Source of the DNA: Acholeplasmataceae bacterium
Lineage (GTDB): Bacteria; Bacillota_I; Bacilli_A; Acholeplasmatales; Acholeplasmataceae
Length of the DNA: 64,000 nt
Direction of reading: 5' to 3'
NCBI GenBank assembly: GCA_021108415.1
Contig: JAIOQX010000005.1
Coordinates: forward strand, 60,655-124,654
The notes under the pieces were generated by a model. It did not search any database, was not told the origin of the DNA, and was given only the letters and a program-made list of their open reading frames with translations. Below are positions 9,222-18,361 of the stretch, one piece after another; within the stretch, counting starts at the first letter, position 1; the number at the start of each line of letters is the position of its first letter. The position numbers were made by a program, and so were the translations under genes.

Positions 9222-11161
9222 TGAAAAAAGAATATTCTAAAGATTATTTCCAATTAGTCCAAGAAGACGAAAGGTTATTAGATAAACCGCTTAAAACAAA
9301 ACAGTTATCTTATTTTCAAGATGCTATGTTGCGGTTTACAAAAAATAAATATAATGTAATTGCAACTGTTATATTAGGCGTCTTTATTTTGATGTCAATA
9401 TTTGTTCCAATATTAACGCCAAAAACAGCATATGATCAAACAAATTCAGCGTTAAAAACATTACCACCAAGAATTCCTTTAATTGAAAAATTAGGTATCT
9501 TTGATGGCGTTCAAGAATATCTAAATCAAACAATTGATTATGATACAATTGATCCTGTAACAGGATTAGGCTATCCTACAGAAAGATTCCAAGTAGAATA
9601 TATTTTCTTAGATACCCTAACAAATAATACATTAGTGGGTACTGTTAAAGATCCAGCATATCGTGGTGGTACAAATGAGTTATATGTTAACTATAATAAA
9701 AATTCGTTTGGATTTGTAGTTGCAAATACTGAAGTAGATGACGAAACTGGTGAAGAATCTAAAGTTGGATTCGTATTAGCTAACGGCTCTACAATTGAAG
9801 TTGATGTAAATGAAATGCAAACAACAGGTGTATTAGAACTATATCTTGCGCCTACAATACTTTCAACAGATTATACATCTTATGCTGATTTGACTTTATT
9901 AGGTACTGTAACTCAAGATGGCATAACATCAATAAACCCTATGGATGCACTTGGTGCAACCACAACAGGTTTTATCATTGTTAGACACGTTCTACCTGAA
10001 TTAAGTTTAGGTGGAGATGAATATATATCATTAGAATCAGTATCGATTAAATATAATGATGAAGTTACAGCAGAATTTAGTGGATACTCATTATCAGCAT
10101 CAAATATTTTTACAATTGATACAGATGTGGAAAATGGTAGATTAGATAGAAAAAATGCTGTCATTACAAGAGCGTCATTTACATATGATTCTTATGCAGC
10201 ATTACTTAGAGATAGAGAACGTACAATGGGTGAAGTTGAGTATCTTAGAATCTTAGCTGATAATCCAGGTATGTTAGAATCTATTGTATATGGCGATGCG
10301 CCAAATACATGGACTTTTGGTGAAGGTTATCCAATTACTGAAGTTGTTGGTAAAGAAGTAAAATTGGTTCCAGGTACTGGTAAAACCAATACAAACTACT
10401 TTACAATGGTAGATGGAAAATATGCATTAGAATTTGATAGTGAACCATATTTCATATTTGGTACAGATACATTTGGGAAAGACTTATTTACACTAATTTG
10501 GTTAGGGTTAAGAACATCATTACTATTAGGTTTCTTAGCTGCAGCTGTTAATATCGTTTTAGGTGTTATATGGGGTGCAACAAGTGCTTATTATGGTGGC
10601 CAAGTAGATATTTTAATGGAAAGATTTTTGGATATTTGGGGAAGTTTTCCTCAAATTACAATGATTGGGATAATTACCGTTCTCATTGGGCCGGGCTTCT
10701 TAGCTCTGTTTATATTCATGGTCTACGACGGATGGATCGGCGCGGCCAAGGTCACGAGATTCCAGTTCTATCGATATAAGGGTAGAGAATATGTCTTAGC
10801 AGCAAGAACACTTGGTGCATCTGATGGACGTATTATCTTTAAGCACATCCTTCCAAATGCGCTAGGAACCATTGTCACAAGAGTTGTATTAAGTATTCCA
10901 GCCGTTATCTTCTTAGAAGTTAACTTATCATATTTAGGATTTGGTATTGGTAATGGTCAAAAATTAGAAATTGGACCTATCAAATTAACAGGTACATCTA
11001 TTGGGGTTATCCTTAAAGATGGTCAAGAACAAATCTTATCAGGTAATACATGGTTAATTATATTCCCAACATTAATTGTAGCAATCTTAATGATTACATT
11101 CAACATGTTTGGTAATGCTCTTCGTGATGCACTAAATCCACAGTTGAGAGGTAGTGAATAA
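9221..11161 (+). CDS. oppC: Oligopeptide ABC transporter permease OppC with a large extracytoplasmic insert
   Basis: Second membrane subunit. The first helix (about 48-68) is normal. A hydrophilic insert of roughly 330 residues (about 72-405) then precedes the conserved FGTDTFGKDLFT entry to the permease domain. OppC is usually ~300 residues; this is 646. The C-terminal half carries the EAA loop (YKGREYVLAARTLGASD) and NALRDALNPQLRG end. The insert, on the external side by topology, is not recognised; it could cradle the oversized OppA. A short block around 10727-10765 is strongly GC-rich compared with the rest of the gene. One-base overlaps join it to both neighbours. Confidence 0.92.
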   Translation: MKKEYSKDYFQLVQEDERLLDKPLKTKQLSYFQDAMLRFTKNKYNVIATVILGVFILMSIFVPILTPKTAYDQTNSALKTLPPRIPLIEKLGIFDGVQEYLNQTIDYDTIDPVTGLGYPTERFQVEYIFLDTLTNNTLVGTVKDPAYRGGTNELYVNYNKNSFGFVVANTEVDDETGEESKVGFVLANGSTIEVDVNEMQTTGVLELYLAPTILSTDYTSYADLTLLGTVTQDGITSINPMDALGATTTGFIIVRHVLPELSLGGDEYISLESVSIKYNDEVTAEFSGYSLSASNIFTIDTDVENGRLDRKNAVITRASFTYDSYAALLRDRERTMGEVEYLRILADNPGMLESIVYGDAPNTWTFGEGYPITEVVGKEVKLVPGTGKTNTNYFTMVDGKYALEFDSEPYFIFGTDTFGKDLFTLIWLGLRTSLLLGFLAAAVNIVLGVIWGATSAYYGGQVDILMERFLDIWGSFPQITMIGIITVLIGPGFLALFIFMVYDGWIGAAKVTRFQFYRYKGREYVLAARTLGASDGRIIFKHILPNALGTIVTRVVLSIPAVIFLEVNLSYLGFGIGNGQKLEIGPIKLTGTSIGVILKDGQEQILSGNTWLIIFPTLIVAILMITFNMFGNALRDALNPQLRGSE

Positions 11162-12717
11162 TGATGAATAAAGAAAAAGTATTAGAGGTTAAAGATTTAA
11201 CCATATCTTTTAAGACGCCTAATGGATTAGTTAGAGCAGTTAGAAGTATTTCATTTGATTTATATCAAGGTGAAACCTTAGCAATCGTTGGTGAATCAGG
11301 TTCTGGTAAATCTGTAACCAATAGAGCTATTATGGGTATTTTAGCTAAAAATGGTAATATCGATAAAGGTGAAATTCTATATGCTAATCAAGATTTAGCA
11401 AAATTATCTGAAGAAAACTTTCATAAAATTAGAGGTAGTAAGGTTGGTATGATCTTCCAAGATCCGCTATCGAGTTTAAATCCTACAATGAGAGTCGGAA
11501 AACAGATTACAGAAGCGATGTTGGTTGGTGGTAATCGATTTAAAAATCGTTTAAGAGATTTATATCACAACGAGTTTCATGATTATCTAAATCTAGAAAC
11601 TAGAATTAGTTTACTAAAAAAAGATAGAGATATCAGAATATTTGAAATTAATAAAGATGATGATATCCAAAAAGCAGATAAAAAACTCAAAATAGCTGAA
11701 CTTAAAAAGAAAACTAAAGAAAAAGTTTCTGAATTAGAAAAAGGACTTCCAGGATTAAAGAAGAAATATCTTGAATCTAAAAAAGCAGCTAAAATACAAA
11801 TTAAAAAAGAAATTGCAGAAGTTAAAGCTGAAGAAAAAGTTGAATATCAAAGTCTAAAAGCAGAACTTGATGCTCAAAAGCTTGCATTATCTAAAGTTTC
11901 TAAAGAAAGTAGCTCATATAGTGACTCTAAAGCTGCTTATTTAGAAGCAAAAGCAGCAGTAAGACAAAACAAAGAAATTTACAAACGTCGTTTTAAAGTC
12001 ACTAAAAAAGAAGCTTATGAACGCGCAATTAAAATTATGAATGAAGTAGGTATTCCGGAACCAGAAAAACGTTTCACTCAATATCCTTTCCAATTTTCAG
12101 GTGGGATGAGACAACGTATCGTTATTGCAATTGCTTTAACTGCAGGTCCTGAACTATTAATTTGTGATGAACCAACAACAGCATTAGACGTTACAATCCA
12201 GCAACAAATTCTTGATCTAATTAAGAAAATTAAAGTTGAACGTGGATTATCAGTTATCTTTATTACCCATGACTTAGGTGTGGTTGCTAATATGGCTGAT
12301 CGTGTAGCAGTTATGTATGCTGGTAAGATTGTTGAATATGGTAGCGCAAGTGATATTTTCTATGATCCAAAACATCCTTATACATGGGCATTATTATCAA
12401 GTGTACCTGACCTAGATACTAAAGAAAAACTATTATCTATTCCTGGAACACCTCCTGATATGTTATATCCACCAAAAGGTGATGCATTTGCAGATAGAAA
12501 TCAGTTTGCATTGAAGATTGACTTTGAAGAAGAACCTCCGTTCTTTAAAATAAGCGACTCTCATTATGCTGCAACTTGGTTATTGCATGAAAATGCACCA
12601 AAAATACCAATGCCTTCAATTATTCAAGACAGAATTAATAAATATAAGGCTGATGCAAAAGCTAGAGTGGCTCAATCAAAGACAAAAAATGTTAAGAGTG
12701 CAGGTGATGAAAATTGA
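11161..12717 (+). CDS. oppD: Oligopeptide ABC transporter ATPase OppD with coiled-coil insert
   Basis: ATP-hydrolysing subunit on the cytoplasmic face. Walker A GESGSGKS (~42), Q-loop FQDPLSSLNPT (~100), signature FSGGMRQR (~315), Walker B LLICDEPTTALD and switch His in FITHDLG are all present. The C-terminal oligopeptide region with HPYTWALL and the PGTPPD motif follows. Between the Q-loop and the signature sits an insert of ~165 residues (about 125-290), very rich in Lys/Glu and helical, likely an antiparallel coiled coil. It makes the protein 518 residues instead of ~340. OppF has a comparable insert, so the pair may interact through them. Confidence 0.93.
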   Translation: MMNKEKVLEVKDLTISFKTPNGLVRAVRSISFDLYQGETLAIVGESGSGKSVTNRAIMGILAKNGNIDKGEILYANQDLAKLSEENFHKIRGSKVGMIFQDPLSSLNPTMRVGKQITEAMLVGGNRFKNRLRDLYHNEFHDYLNLETRISLLKKDRDIRIFEINKDDDIQKADKKLKIAELKKKTKEKVSELEKGLPGLKKKYLESKKAAKIQIKKEIAEVKAEEKVEYQSLKAELDAQKLALSKVSKESSSYSDSKAAYLEAKAAVRQNKEIYKRRFKVTKKEAYERAIKIMNEVGIPEPEKRFTQYPFQFSGGMRQRIVIAIALTAGPELLICDEPTTALDVTIQQQILDLIKKIKVERGLSVIFITHDLGVVANMADRVAVMYAGKIVEYGSASDIFYDPKHPYTWALLSSVPDLDTKEKLLSIPGTPPDMLYPPKGDAFADRNQFALKIDFEEEPPFFKISDSHYAATWLLHENAPKIPMPSIIQDRINKYKADAKARVAQSKTKNVKSAGDEN

Positions 12718-14183
12718 GTGAAAAAAGAGAAGAAATCCTAAGAGTCGAGAATCTTAAACAACATTTCAAACTTGGCTCAGGACGAAATAAAATGTATAAC
12801 AAAGCCGTAGATGGCGTTTCATTTACGATTTATAAAGGTGAAGTATTTTCACTTGTTGGTGAATCTGGTTGTGGTAAGACTACGACAGGTAGAACCATTA
12901 TTAAACTTTACAATTCAAGTGGTGGAGAAGCATTTTTCCATGGCACACGTATTGTAAGTGATGTTAAGGCTGCAAAAAAGACTCATAAAGAAAATATGGC
13001 TGTTGCTAAAGCAGCAAGAGATGAAGAAAAAGAAAAACTTAAATTATCACTTGAAAAACAAGTGATTAATAAAGAGTTATATATGGAAAAACTTGCTGAA
13101 GTAGACGAACAGTTTAATACAGCAAAGAATGCATCACTTGAAGTTTATAGACTTGCAAAAAAAGATAAGAAATTTGAAAAAAATGTGAGTGAACATGCTA
13201 CAGATGCTAAAAAGAATTTAGAAAAATTTCCTGAATATAACGAAATCAATGAAAAATATGATGCTTTAAACGTTAGTTTAACTGATGAGTATGAAGTGTT
13301 CAAAAAAGATGTAGATCGTTCTCAACAAGCTCTATCTTCTATGTCAAAAACAGACAAAGATGCTTATCAAGCAGCTAAAGAAAAACATCAATTACTTGTT
13401 GAAAAAGCAAATAATGCTTCAAAAGAATTAAAATTAAACAAGATCCGTAGAAAACAAGATTTATCTAATCTACAATACGGAATTGTTCATGAAAACAAGT
13501 TATTAATGCGTAAGATGCAAATGATCTTCCAAGATCCAATTGCATCACTTAATCCTAGAATGACTGTTAAAGAAATTATTGCAGAGGGTTTAAGAATTAA
13601 TGGATTTAAAAACGAGAAAGTTATTGATGATAAAGTTAAGGAAGCTTTAAAAACTGTTGGACTTGTACCTGAACATGCAAGCCGTTATCCACATGAATTT
13701 AGTGGTGGACAACGTCAACGTATTGGTATTGCACGTGCTTTAGTTGTTGAACCATCATTTATTATCGCCGATGAACCAATATCTGCACTTGATGTTTCGA
13801 TTAGAGCTCAAGTTATTAACTTACTTAATGATTTAAGAGAAGAAAAAGGCATTACAATCATGTTTATTGCACATGATTTATCTGTAGTTAAATATTTTAG
13901 TGATCGTTTAGCTGTTATGTATTTTGGTAAGATAGTTGAAATTGGTAATAAAGACAAAATCTTTGATAACCCAATGCATCCTTACACATTATCATTAATG
14001 AGATCAATTCCTCAACCAGATCCACTTTTTGAACAACAAAGAGGAAAAACTGAGAGATATAATCCACAAGCAGAACATGATTATTCTAAAGAAGGTCCAG
14101 AATTAAGAGAAATCGAACCAGATCATTTCGTATTATGTAACACTGAAGAATATAAAAAATATAAAAAACAAGCTGGTAAATAA
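12714..14183 (+). CDS. oppF: Oligopeptide ABC transporter ATPase OppF with coiled-coil insert
   Basis: Partner ATPase of OppD. It starts with TTG overlapping the oppD stop (TTGA), with AGGTGATG just upstream as ribosome site. Walker A GESGCGKTT (~53), Q-loop MIFQDPIASLNPRMT (~274), signature FSGGQRQRI, Walker B FIIADEPISALD and HDLSVV are intact. The Lys/Glu-rich insert of ~175 residues lies earlier than in OppD, between Walker A and the Q-loop (about 85-260). It ends HPYTLSLMRSIPQPDP, typical of OppF. No Cys cluster replaces function; activity is expected. Confidence 0.93.
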   Translation: MSEKREEILRVENLKQHFKLGSGRNKMYNKAVDGVSFTIYKGEVFSLVGESGCGKTTTGRTIIKLYNSSGGEAFFHGTRIVSDVKAAKKTHKENMAVAKAARDEEKEKLKLSLEKQVINKELYMEKLAEVDEQFNTAKNASLEVYRLAKKDKKFEKNVSEHATDAKKNLEKFPEYNEINEKYDALNVSLTDEYEVFKKDVDRSQQALSSMSKTDKDAYQAAKEKHQLLVEKANNASKELKLNKIRRKQDLSNLQYGIVHENKLLMRKMQMIFQDPIASLNPRMTVKEIIAEGLRINGFKNEKVIDDKVKEALKTVGLVPEHASRYPHEFSGGQRQRIGIARALVVEPSFIIADEPISALDVSIRAQVINLLNDLREEKGITIMFIAHDLSVVKYFSDRLAVMYFGKIVEIGNKDKIFDNPMHPYTLSLMRSIPQPDPLFEQQRGKTERYNPQAEHDYSKEGPELREIEPDHFVLCNTEEYKKYKKQAGK

Positions 14184-14548
14184 TGAAACTTATTAGATTG
14201 TTACTGATTTTTGCAGGACTTGTACTGGGCTCATACCTACTACATTTGCTGGTATATGGATCAGTTGTGACTGTAACAAAAGCAGCAAATGTATTGTTTG
14301 TTGTAGGTATGATTACTATACTTCCGACAATCATTGCGATGACACAGTCATACAAAGTATTCCAAGGGTTTAATTATGCTTTTAGATCGTTTTTCTCAAC
14401 TGGATTTAGACACACATATCCAAAATTTAGCGATTATAAAAATGAAAAAGATGTAAATATCAAAACAACTATATTTTTAGAAATGTTTATTGGATCATTA
14501 ATATTGGTTGTTGCAGGTATTATCTTATCGGTGGTAGCTTTAAGATGA
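14183..14548 (+). CDS. Small membrane protein, DUF3899-like
   Basis: This protein has 121 residues and three predicted membrane helices (about 3-25, 35-55, 96-117), with a conserved-looking YAFRSFF segment between helices two and three. It resembles the DUF3899 family, whose role is unknown. The start overlaps the oppF stop by one base, so it is cotranslated with the transporter and could help its assembly or regulation; that is inference. Confidence 0.6.
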   Translation: MKLIRLLLIFAGLVLGSYLLHLLVYGSVVTVTKAANVLFVVGMITILPTIIAMTQSYKVFQGFNYAFRSFFSTGFRHTYPKFSDYKNEKDVNIKTTIFLEMFIGSLILVVAGIILSVVALR

Positions 14549-15276
14549 ATGATGTAAAAAAAGTAAATAAACAGTTTTTTATCAGTTTGATGATGATGGT
14601 TATTGTCGTAGTTATTGCTGTTACAGGACTTATCTTAATGTATGTATATGTTGAAAATGAAAACATCACATACCCAATTACTCTTTCTATATTTTTAGGA
14701 CTAATCATAGGTGGATCGCTATTTAAAAACAGATTAGATAGAATAGCTAACATGTCATATCTTGTTCGTATTAGAGCCTCTCAAGGAAATCCATTACCAA
14801 TTACTAAACTCTTTAATTTAGATAAGAGTATAGATTTGTTTAAAAAGAATGGGTTTGAGAGATATCAAGACAATCAGACATATACAATTTATTATAAATG
14901 TCAATTAGATCATATTAAACAAATATTTAGATCTAATATATTAACCGTGATGGTTGTCATTAAAAACAAGAACACAGATTTTTACTTAGATCGAATCGAT
15001 AAAGAGATTAATAAATTAAGAGATGAACTCTTTAAAGAAAAGAAAAAAGTAAATCGGATCATCATTACACAAATTAAAGAAATTGATGATTTAGATGATA
15101 AAACAAGAGATATGATTAAAGAGATACTGTTTGTTCGTACGAAAAGTTTTGTGATTTCTACGATCAACATCGGAATCTATAGACCCCAAAATTTAGCAGT
15201 AATGCTCTATTCTGATACATATAGTCCAAGTTTATATTATAAATATCATCTTGACGAAATTAGAAACATACTATAA
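14545..15276 (+). CDS. Membrane-anchored protein of unknown function, end of opp operon
   Basis: This protein has 243 residues. Two N-terminal membrane helices (about 10-33 and 42-60) are followed by a charged soluble part with a Lys/Glu-rich helical stretch (about 145-195). No family is recognised. It overlaps the preceding gene by four bases (ATGA) and is followed by a terminator, so it closes the opp operon. The soluble domain should face the cytoplasm if both helices span. Confidence 0.7.
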   Translation: MNDVKKVNKQFFISLMMMVIVVVIAVTGLILMYVYVENENITYPITLSIFLGLIIGGSLFKNRLDRIANMSYLVRIRASQGNPLPITKLFNLDKSIDLFKKNGFERYQDNQTYTIYYKCQLDHIKQIFRSNILTVMVVIKNKNTDFYLDRIDKEINKLRDELFKEKKKVNRIIITQIKEIDDLDDKTRDMIKEILFVRTKSFVISTINIGIYRPQNLAVMLYSDTYSPSLYYKYHLDEIRNIL

Positions 15277-15295
15277 TCAAAATATTAAATGAGTG

Positions 15296-15323
15296 CCAGG
15301 TATCAATATACCTGGTATTTTTT
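15296..15323 (+). terminator. Terminator of the opp operon
   Basis: CCAGGTAT (15296-15303) pairs with ATACCTGG (15308-15315), followed by a T tract. Confidence 0.9.
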
Positions 15324-15328
15324 TGCAT

Positions 15329-15361
15329 AAAAAAAGCTTCATCAAATGACAAAGCTTTTTG
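15329..15361 (-). terminator. Terminator of the minus-strand membrane protein gene
   Basis: AAAAAGCTT (15331-15339) pairs with AAGCTTTTT (15352-15360). The A tract at the left gives a T tract on the minus strand. Confidence 0.75.
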
Positions 15362-15374
15362 TACTAATATTTAA

Positions 15375-16313
15375 TTACTTATTGTCTAAACTCATCTTTG
15401 AATAAATCTTGATTGCTAAGACAATACTCACTATAATACCTATAAATGAAGTAACGATTCTATAAGTGCCTCGATTAATTTCTAAGAACATAACGTTAAG
15501 TACCATTAATGCAATAAATGTAATAAGGGTAATGATAACTAAAGCTAAGAGTAATCTATAGGTTCCTTTGAAGTATGATTTAGTGTTTGCTTGGCTTCTT
15601 AATTGATAGAGTCTATATGCTGGAATGATACCTGATGTGACAATAATAAATCCAAAAATTGAAATACCCATCTCAAATGATCCAAGCATATCATATCTAA
15701 ATGTCAATAAATTGATTGATAAGAATGCTGCAACTGATAATACAATAAATAATATATGTATAAATTGATCATATAGGAATATATCATACTGGTGAGTTTT
15801 TTCTTCAACAATTAATAAATCTTTTGTTTTAAATACAAATATCTGGAAGACAAGTGCTTCAACAAATAAAATAGCTTCAGAATTGAATCCACCAAAAATA
15901 GTAGTTATATAAGTTAGTGTCTTATAATTCATAGCAGAAAAGTCATAAACAAGATTTGGGTTACCATATAATATGTTATCTCTAATGATTTCAGCTGTAT
16001 CAAATAATAAAACATATTTATACATGAATAAGCTGAAGAAGTATCCAATAATGGTAAATAATCCTAAAAACACCATGATTCTTAAAGAAGATTTATTGAG
16101 TTGAAAGTCTTTATTGTTTTGCCAAATCATTAAAACGATAAAGATAAATAAAAAGATTAAAGTTTTTAAATAAATAAATATGTCAGGAAGTCCATATCCT
16201 TCAAGAACAGGAGCGACATATAAATTTGAGATGATCGTGCCTAGATCAAATAATAAGATGACCCCGACAAGCATCGTGAATAAAGTTAACTTGTTGTTTG
16301 TTTTGTCTAACAT
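15375..16313 (-). CDS. Polytopic membrane protein, unknown function
   Basis: 312 residues from the ATG at 16313, preferred over the GTG at 16322 because AGTAGGTG lies about 6 bases before it. Eight or so hydrophobic helices are spread over the whole length, with short Lys-rich loops; no catalytic motif is visible and the family is not recognised. It is monocistronic, with its own promoter (16356-16384) and terminator. Confidence 0.7.
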   Translation of the reverse strand: MLDKTNNKLTLFTMLVGVILLFDLGTIISNLYVAPVLEGYGLPDIFIYLKTLIFLFIFIVLMIWQNNKDFQLNKSSLRIMVFLGLFTIIGYFFSLFMYKYVLLFDTAEIIRDNILYGNPNLVYDFSAMNYKTLTYITTIFGGFNSEAILFVEALVFQIFVFKTKDLLIVEEKTHQYDIFLYDQFIHILFIVLSVAAFLSINLLTFRYDMLGSFEMGISIFGFIIVTSGIIPAYRLYQLRSQANTKSYFKGTYRLLLALVIITLITFIALMVLNVMFLEINRGTYRIVTSFIGIIVSIVLAIKIYSKMSLDNK

Positions 16314-16355
16314 GTAATACACCTACTTAATTATATTTTCTTATGAAAAGAAGTC

Positions 16356-16384
16356 TATATAAATGATATCATGAAGGCTTGCAA
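16356..16384 (-). promoter_or_regulatory. Promoter of the minus-strand membrane protein
   Basis: On the minus strand TTGCAA (16384-16379), a 17-base spacer and TATATA (16361-16356). Confidence 0.6.
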
Positions 16385-16410
16385 AAGTCCATATTTAAAG
16401 CTCATTAATG

Positions 16411-16563
16411 AAAAAAAGAACTTCTATACGAAGTTCTTTTTAGGGAGTTACCTTTCACAATAATATAAGTGGATGGCAGTCCATATATCATTGATCGACA
16501 GGGTAATTGTATTTTGGGAGAAAAATACAGTTGAGTTTTGTTAACAAAAAGTGTTAACTAGAC
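16411..16563 (-). ncRNA. Probable structured small RNA, family not identified (6S-like rod possible)
   Basis: On the minus strand an extended -10 (TGATATTAT, hexamer at 16575-16570) would start an RNA near 16563. It ends at a strong terminator: AAGAACTTC hairpin (16416-16438) and seven T. In between are a GTTAAC hairpin near the 5' end and GTATTTT/AAAATAC around 16508-16529. A rod at 16458-16493 pairs CAATGATATA with TATATTATTG and closes on TGGA/TCCA, enclosed by TTACC/GGTAA. There is no ORF. The length (~153 nt) and rod shape recall 6S RNA, but I cannot confirm that. Confidence 0.5.
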
Positions 16564-16620
16564 ACCAATATAATATCATATTTTTTTACAATGAAAAGCA
16601 AAAACACAATTTTTTTACAT

Positions 16621-16634
16621 TGAAAACGTTTACC
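16621..16634 (+). promoter_or_regulatory. cre-like site upstream of suf operon
   Basis: TGAAAACGTTTACC matches TGWNANCGNTNWCA at all defined positions but the last. It lies between the small-RNA promoter on the minus strand and the suf promoter, with its centre about 71 bases before the expected suf start. Confidence 0.5.
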
Positions 16635-16686
16635 TAAAAAAATCGCGTTTATTAGCATATAATTAGAAAAAAAGAACCTTATAGTA

Positions 16687-16692
16687 TATAAT
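16687..16692 (+). promoter_or_regulatory. suf operon -10 element
   Basis: TATAAT at 16687-16692 with only a weak -35 near 16664. The ribosome site AAGGAGGT precedes the sufC ATG at 16719. Confidence 0.5.
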
Positions 16693-16718
16693 AGATATGG
16701 TAATTTAAGGAGGTCTAT

Positions 16719-17486
16719 ATGGCAAAATTAGAAATAAAGAATCTTCATGTAGAAATTGAAGGTAAAGAAATATTAAAAGGTGTAAACTTAACAGTTAAAT
16801 CTGGAGAAGTTCACGCAATTATGGGTCCAAACGGAACGGGGAAATCAACTTTAGCTAGCGCATTAATGGGACATCCAAAATATGAAATCACTGAAGGTGA
16901 AGCATATTTAGATGGTCAAAATATTCTAGAGATGGAAGTTGATGAAAGAGCACGTGCGGGTTTATTTTTAGCGATGCAATATCCAGCAGAAGTACCAGGT
17001 GTAACAAATAGTGATTTTATGCGTCAATCTTTAAAAGCAACCTCAGGCAAAGAAGTAGGCTTATTTGAGTTTGCGTTAAAGTATGAAAAAATGGTTGAAG
17101 AATTAAAAATGAGACCAGATTTAGCACATAGATATTTAAATGAAGGTTTTAGTGGTGGAGAGCGAAAAAGAAATGAAATTCTTCAATTAAAAGTATTAAA
17201 ACCTAAGTTTGCAATTTTAGATGAGATTGATTCAGGACTTGATGTAGATGCTCTAAAAATTGTAGGCGAAAACGTACGAGATATGGTAAATGATGAATTT
17301 GGATGTATCTTAATTACACATTATCAAAGAATTCTAGATCATATCACACCTACTAATGTACATATTATGATTGATGGAAAAATTGTTTTAAGTGGTGGTA
17401 AAGAACTTATCATGAAAATTGATTCAAATGGATATGAATGGATTAAGGATGAATTAGGTATCGAATTTGATCAAGAGGAAGCATAA
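16719..17486 (+). CDS. sufC: Fe-S cluster assembly ATPase SufC
   Basis: ABC-type ATPase of the SufBCD scaffold that builds Fe-S clusters in the cytoplasm. It has 255 residues, normal for SufC. Walker A GPNGTGKS (~36), the SufC-specific Q-loop region AMQYPAEVPGVTNSDF, signature FSGGERKRNEI (~144), Walker B AILDEIDSGLDVDAL and ITHYQRIL are visible. It is first gene of an operon C-D-S-U-B, with a one-base overlap to sufD. The cluster probably supplies PFOR and other Fe-S enzymes. Confidence 0.97.
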   Translation: MAKLEIKNLHVEIEGKEILKGVNLTVKSGEVHAIMGPNGTGKSTLASALMGHPKYEITEGEAYLDGQNILEMEVDERARAGLFLAMQYPAEVPGVTNSDFMRQSLKATSGKEVGLFEFALKYEKMVEELKMRPDLAHRYLNEGFSGGERKRNEILQLKVLKPKFAILDEIDSGLDVDALKIVGENVRDMVNDEFGCILITHYQRILDHITPTNVHIMIDGKIVLSGGKELIMKIDSNGYEWIKDELGIEFDQEEA

Positions 17487-18361
17487 TGGAATCTATCGTA
17501 ATTAAAAACCACAAGGTGATTTCATCCATCCCAGAGGGTTTCATCTTTGAAGATCATAAACTTATTATTCCTGAAAACAAAACTTATCCAGAACCTATAA
17601 AAATTACATTAAAAGACGACAATAACGATAAATTAATGATTGTTGTATCAAAAAATACAAGTATAAAAATTATATTAGAAGTTTCTAGTCTTGAAGTTAA
17701 TGATAATAATTACAATCTAAACTTGATTGCAAAAGAAAATAGTCATGTTAAATATTTACTAGTCAGTGAATTAGCAAGCGAAAAAGCTCTTTTAGAGCAT
17801 TATTTCACTGCAGAGCGTTTCGCATCACTTGATCTCATTGGAGGCTTTGTATCAAATGTAATCGATGCTAAAATGCATGTTGACCTCATTGGTGAGGGTG
17901 CAGAGGTTAATATGAGAGCTGTTGCAGTCTCATCTGATGATCATAAACAAGTTATTGATGTATTAATTGTACACAAAGCACCTAATACATATGGGAATAT
18001 GACTAATATTGGGATTGCTAATAAACAAGGTAAAATTATATTAAATGGTGTTGAAAAAATTGAGAAAGGTATGAAGAACGCAAATGCTTTCCAAACCTTA
18101 AAAGGTATTATTACTTCAGATCAAGCTGTTGTTGAAGTAAACCCAATTTTATTAATTGATGAATATGATGTTAAAGCTGGTCATGGCGCAACCATAGGAA
18201 AGATTGAAGAAGAACAACTTTATTATCTACAAAGCAGAGGGCTTAACCGTAAGGAAGCAGAAAAACTAATCATTAATGGATTTTTACAACCCATCATCGA
18301 TGAAATTGATGATGAACCATTAAGAGATAGATTTGTGAATCTTGTTAATTCGAGAATATGA
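17486..18361 (+). CDS. sufD: Fe-S cluster assembly protein SufD
   Basis: Scaffold partner of SufB and SufC. It has 291 residues, shorter than the ~420 of many SufD proteins because the N-terminal helical region is reduced; the C-terminal beta-helix is kept. The end motif (GATIGKIEEEQLYYLQSRGL then AEKLIINGFLQPI) is the part shared by SufB and SufD. Its ATGA overlap with sufS indicates coupled translation. Confidence 0.92.
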   Translation: MESIVIKNHKVISSIPEGFIFEDHKLIIPENKTYPEPIKITLKDDNNDKLMIVVSKNTSIKIILEVSSLEVNDNNYNLNLIAKENSHVKYLLVSELASEKALLEHYFTAERFASLDLIGGFVSNVIDAKMHVDLIGEGAEVNMRAVAVSSDDHKQVIDVLIVHKAPNTYGNMTNIGIANKQGKIILNGVEKIEKGMKNANAFQTLKGIITSDQAVVEVNPILLIDEYDVKAGHGATIGKIEEEQLYYLQSRGLNRKEAEKLIINGFLQPIIDEIDDEPLRDRFVNLVNSRI

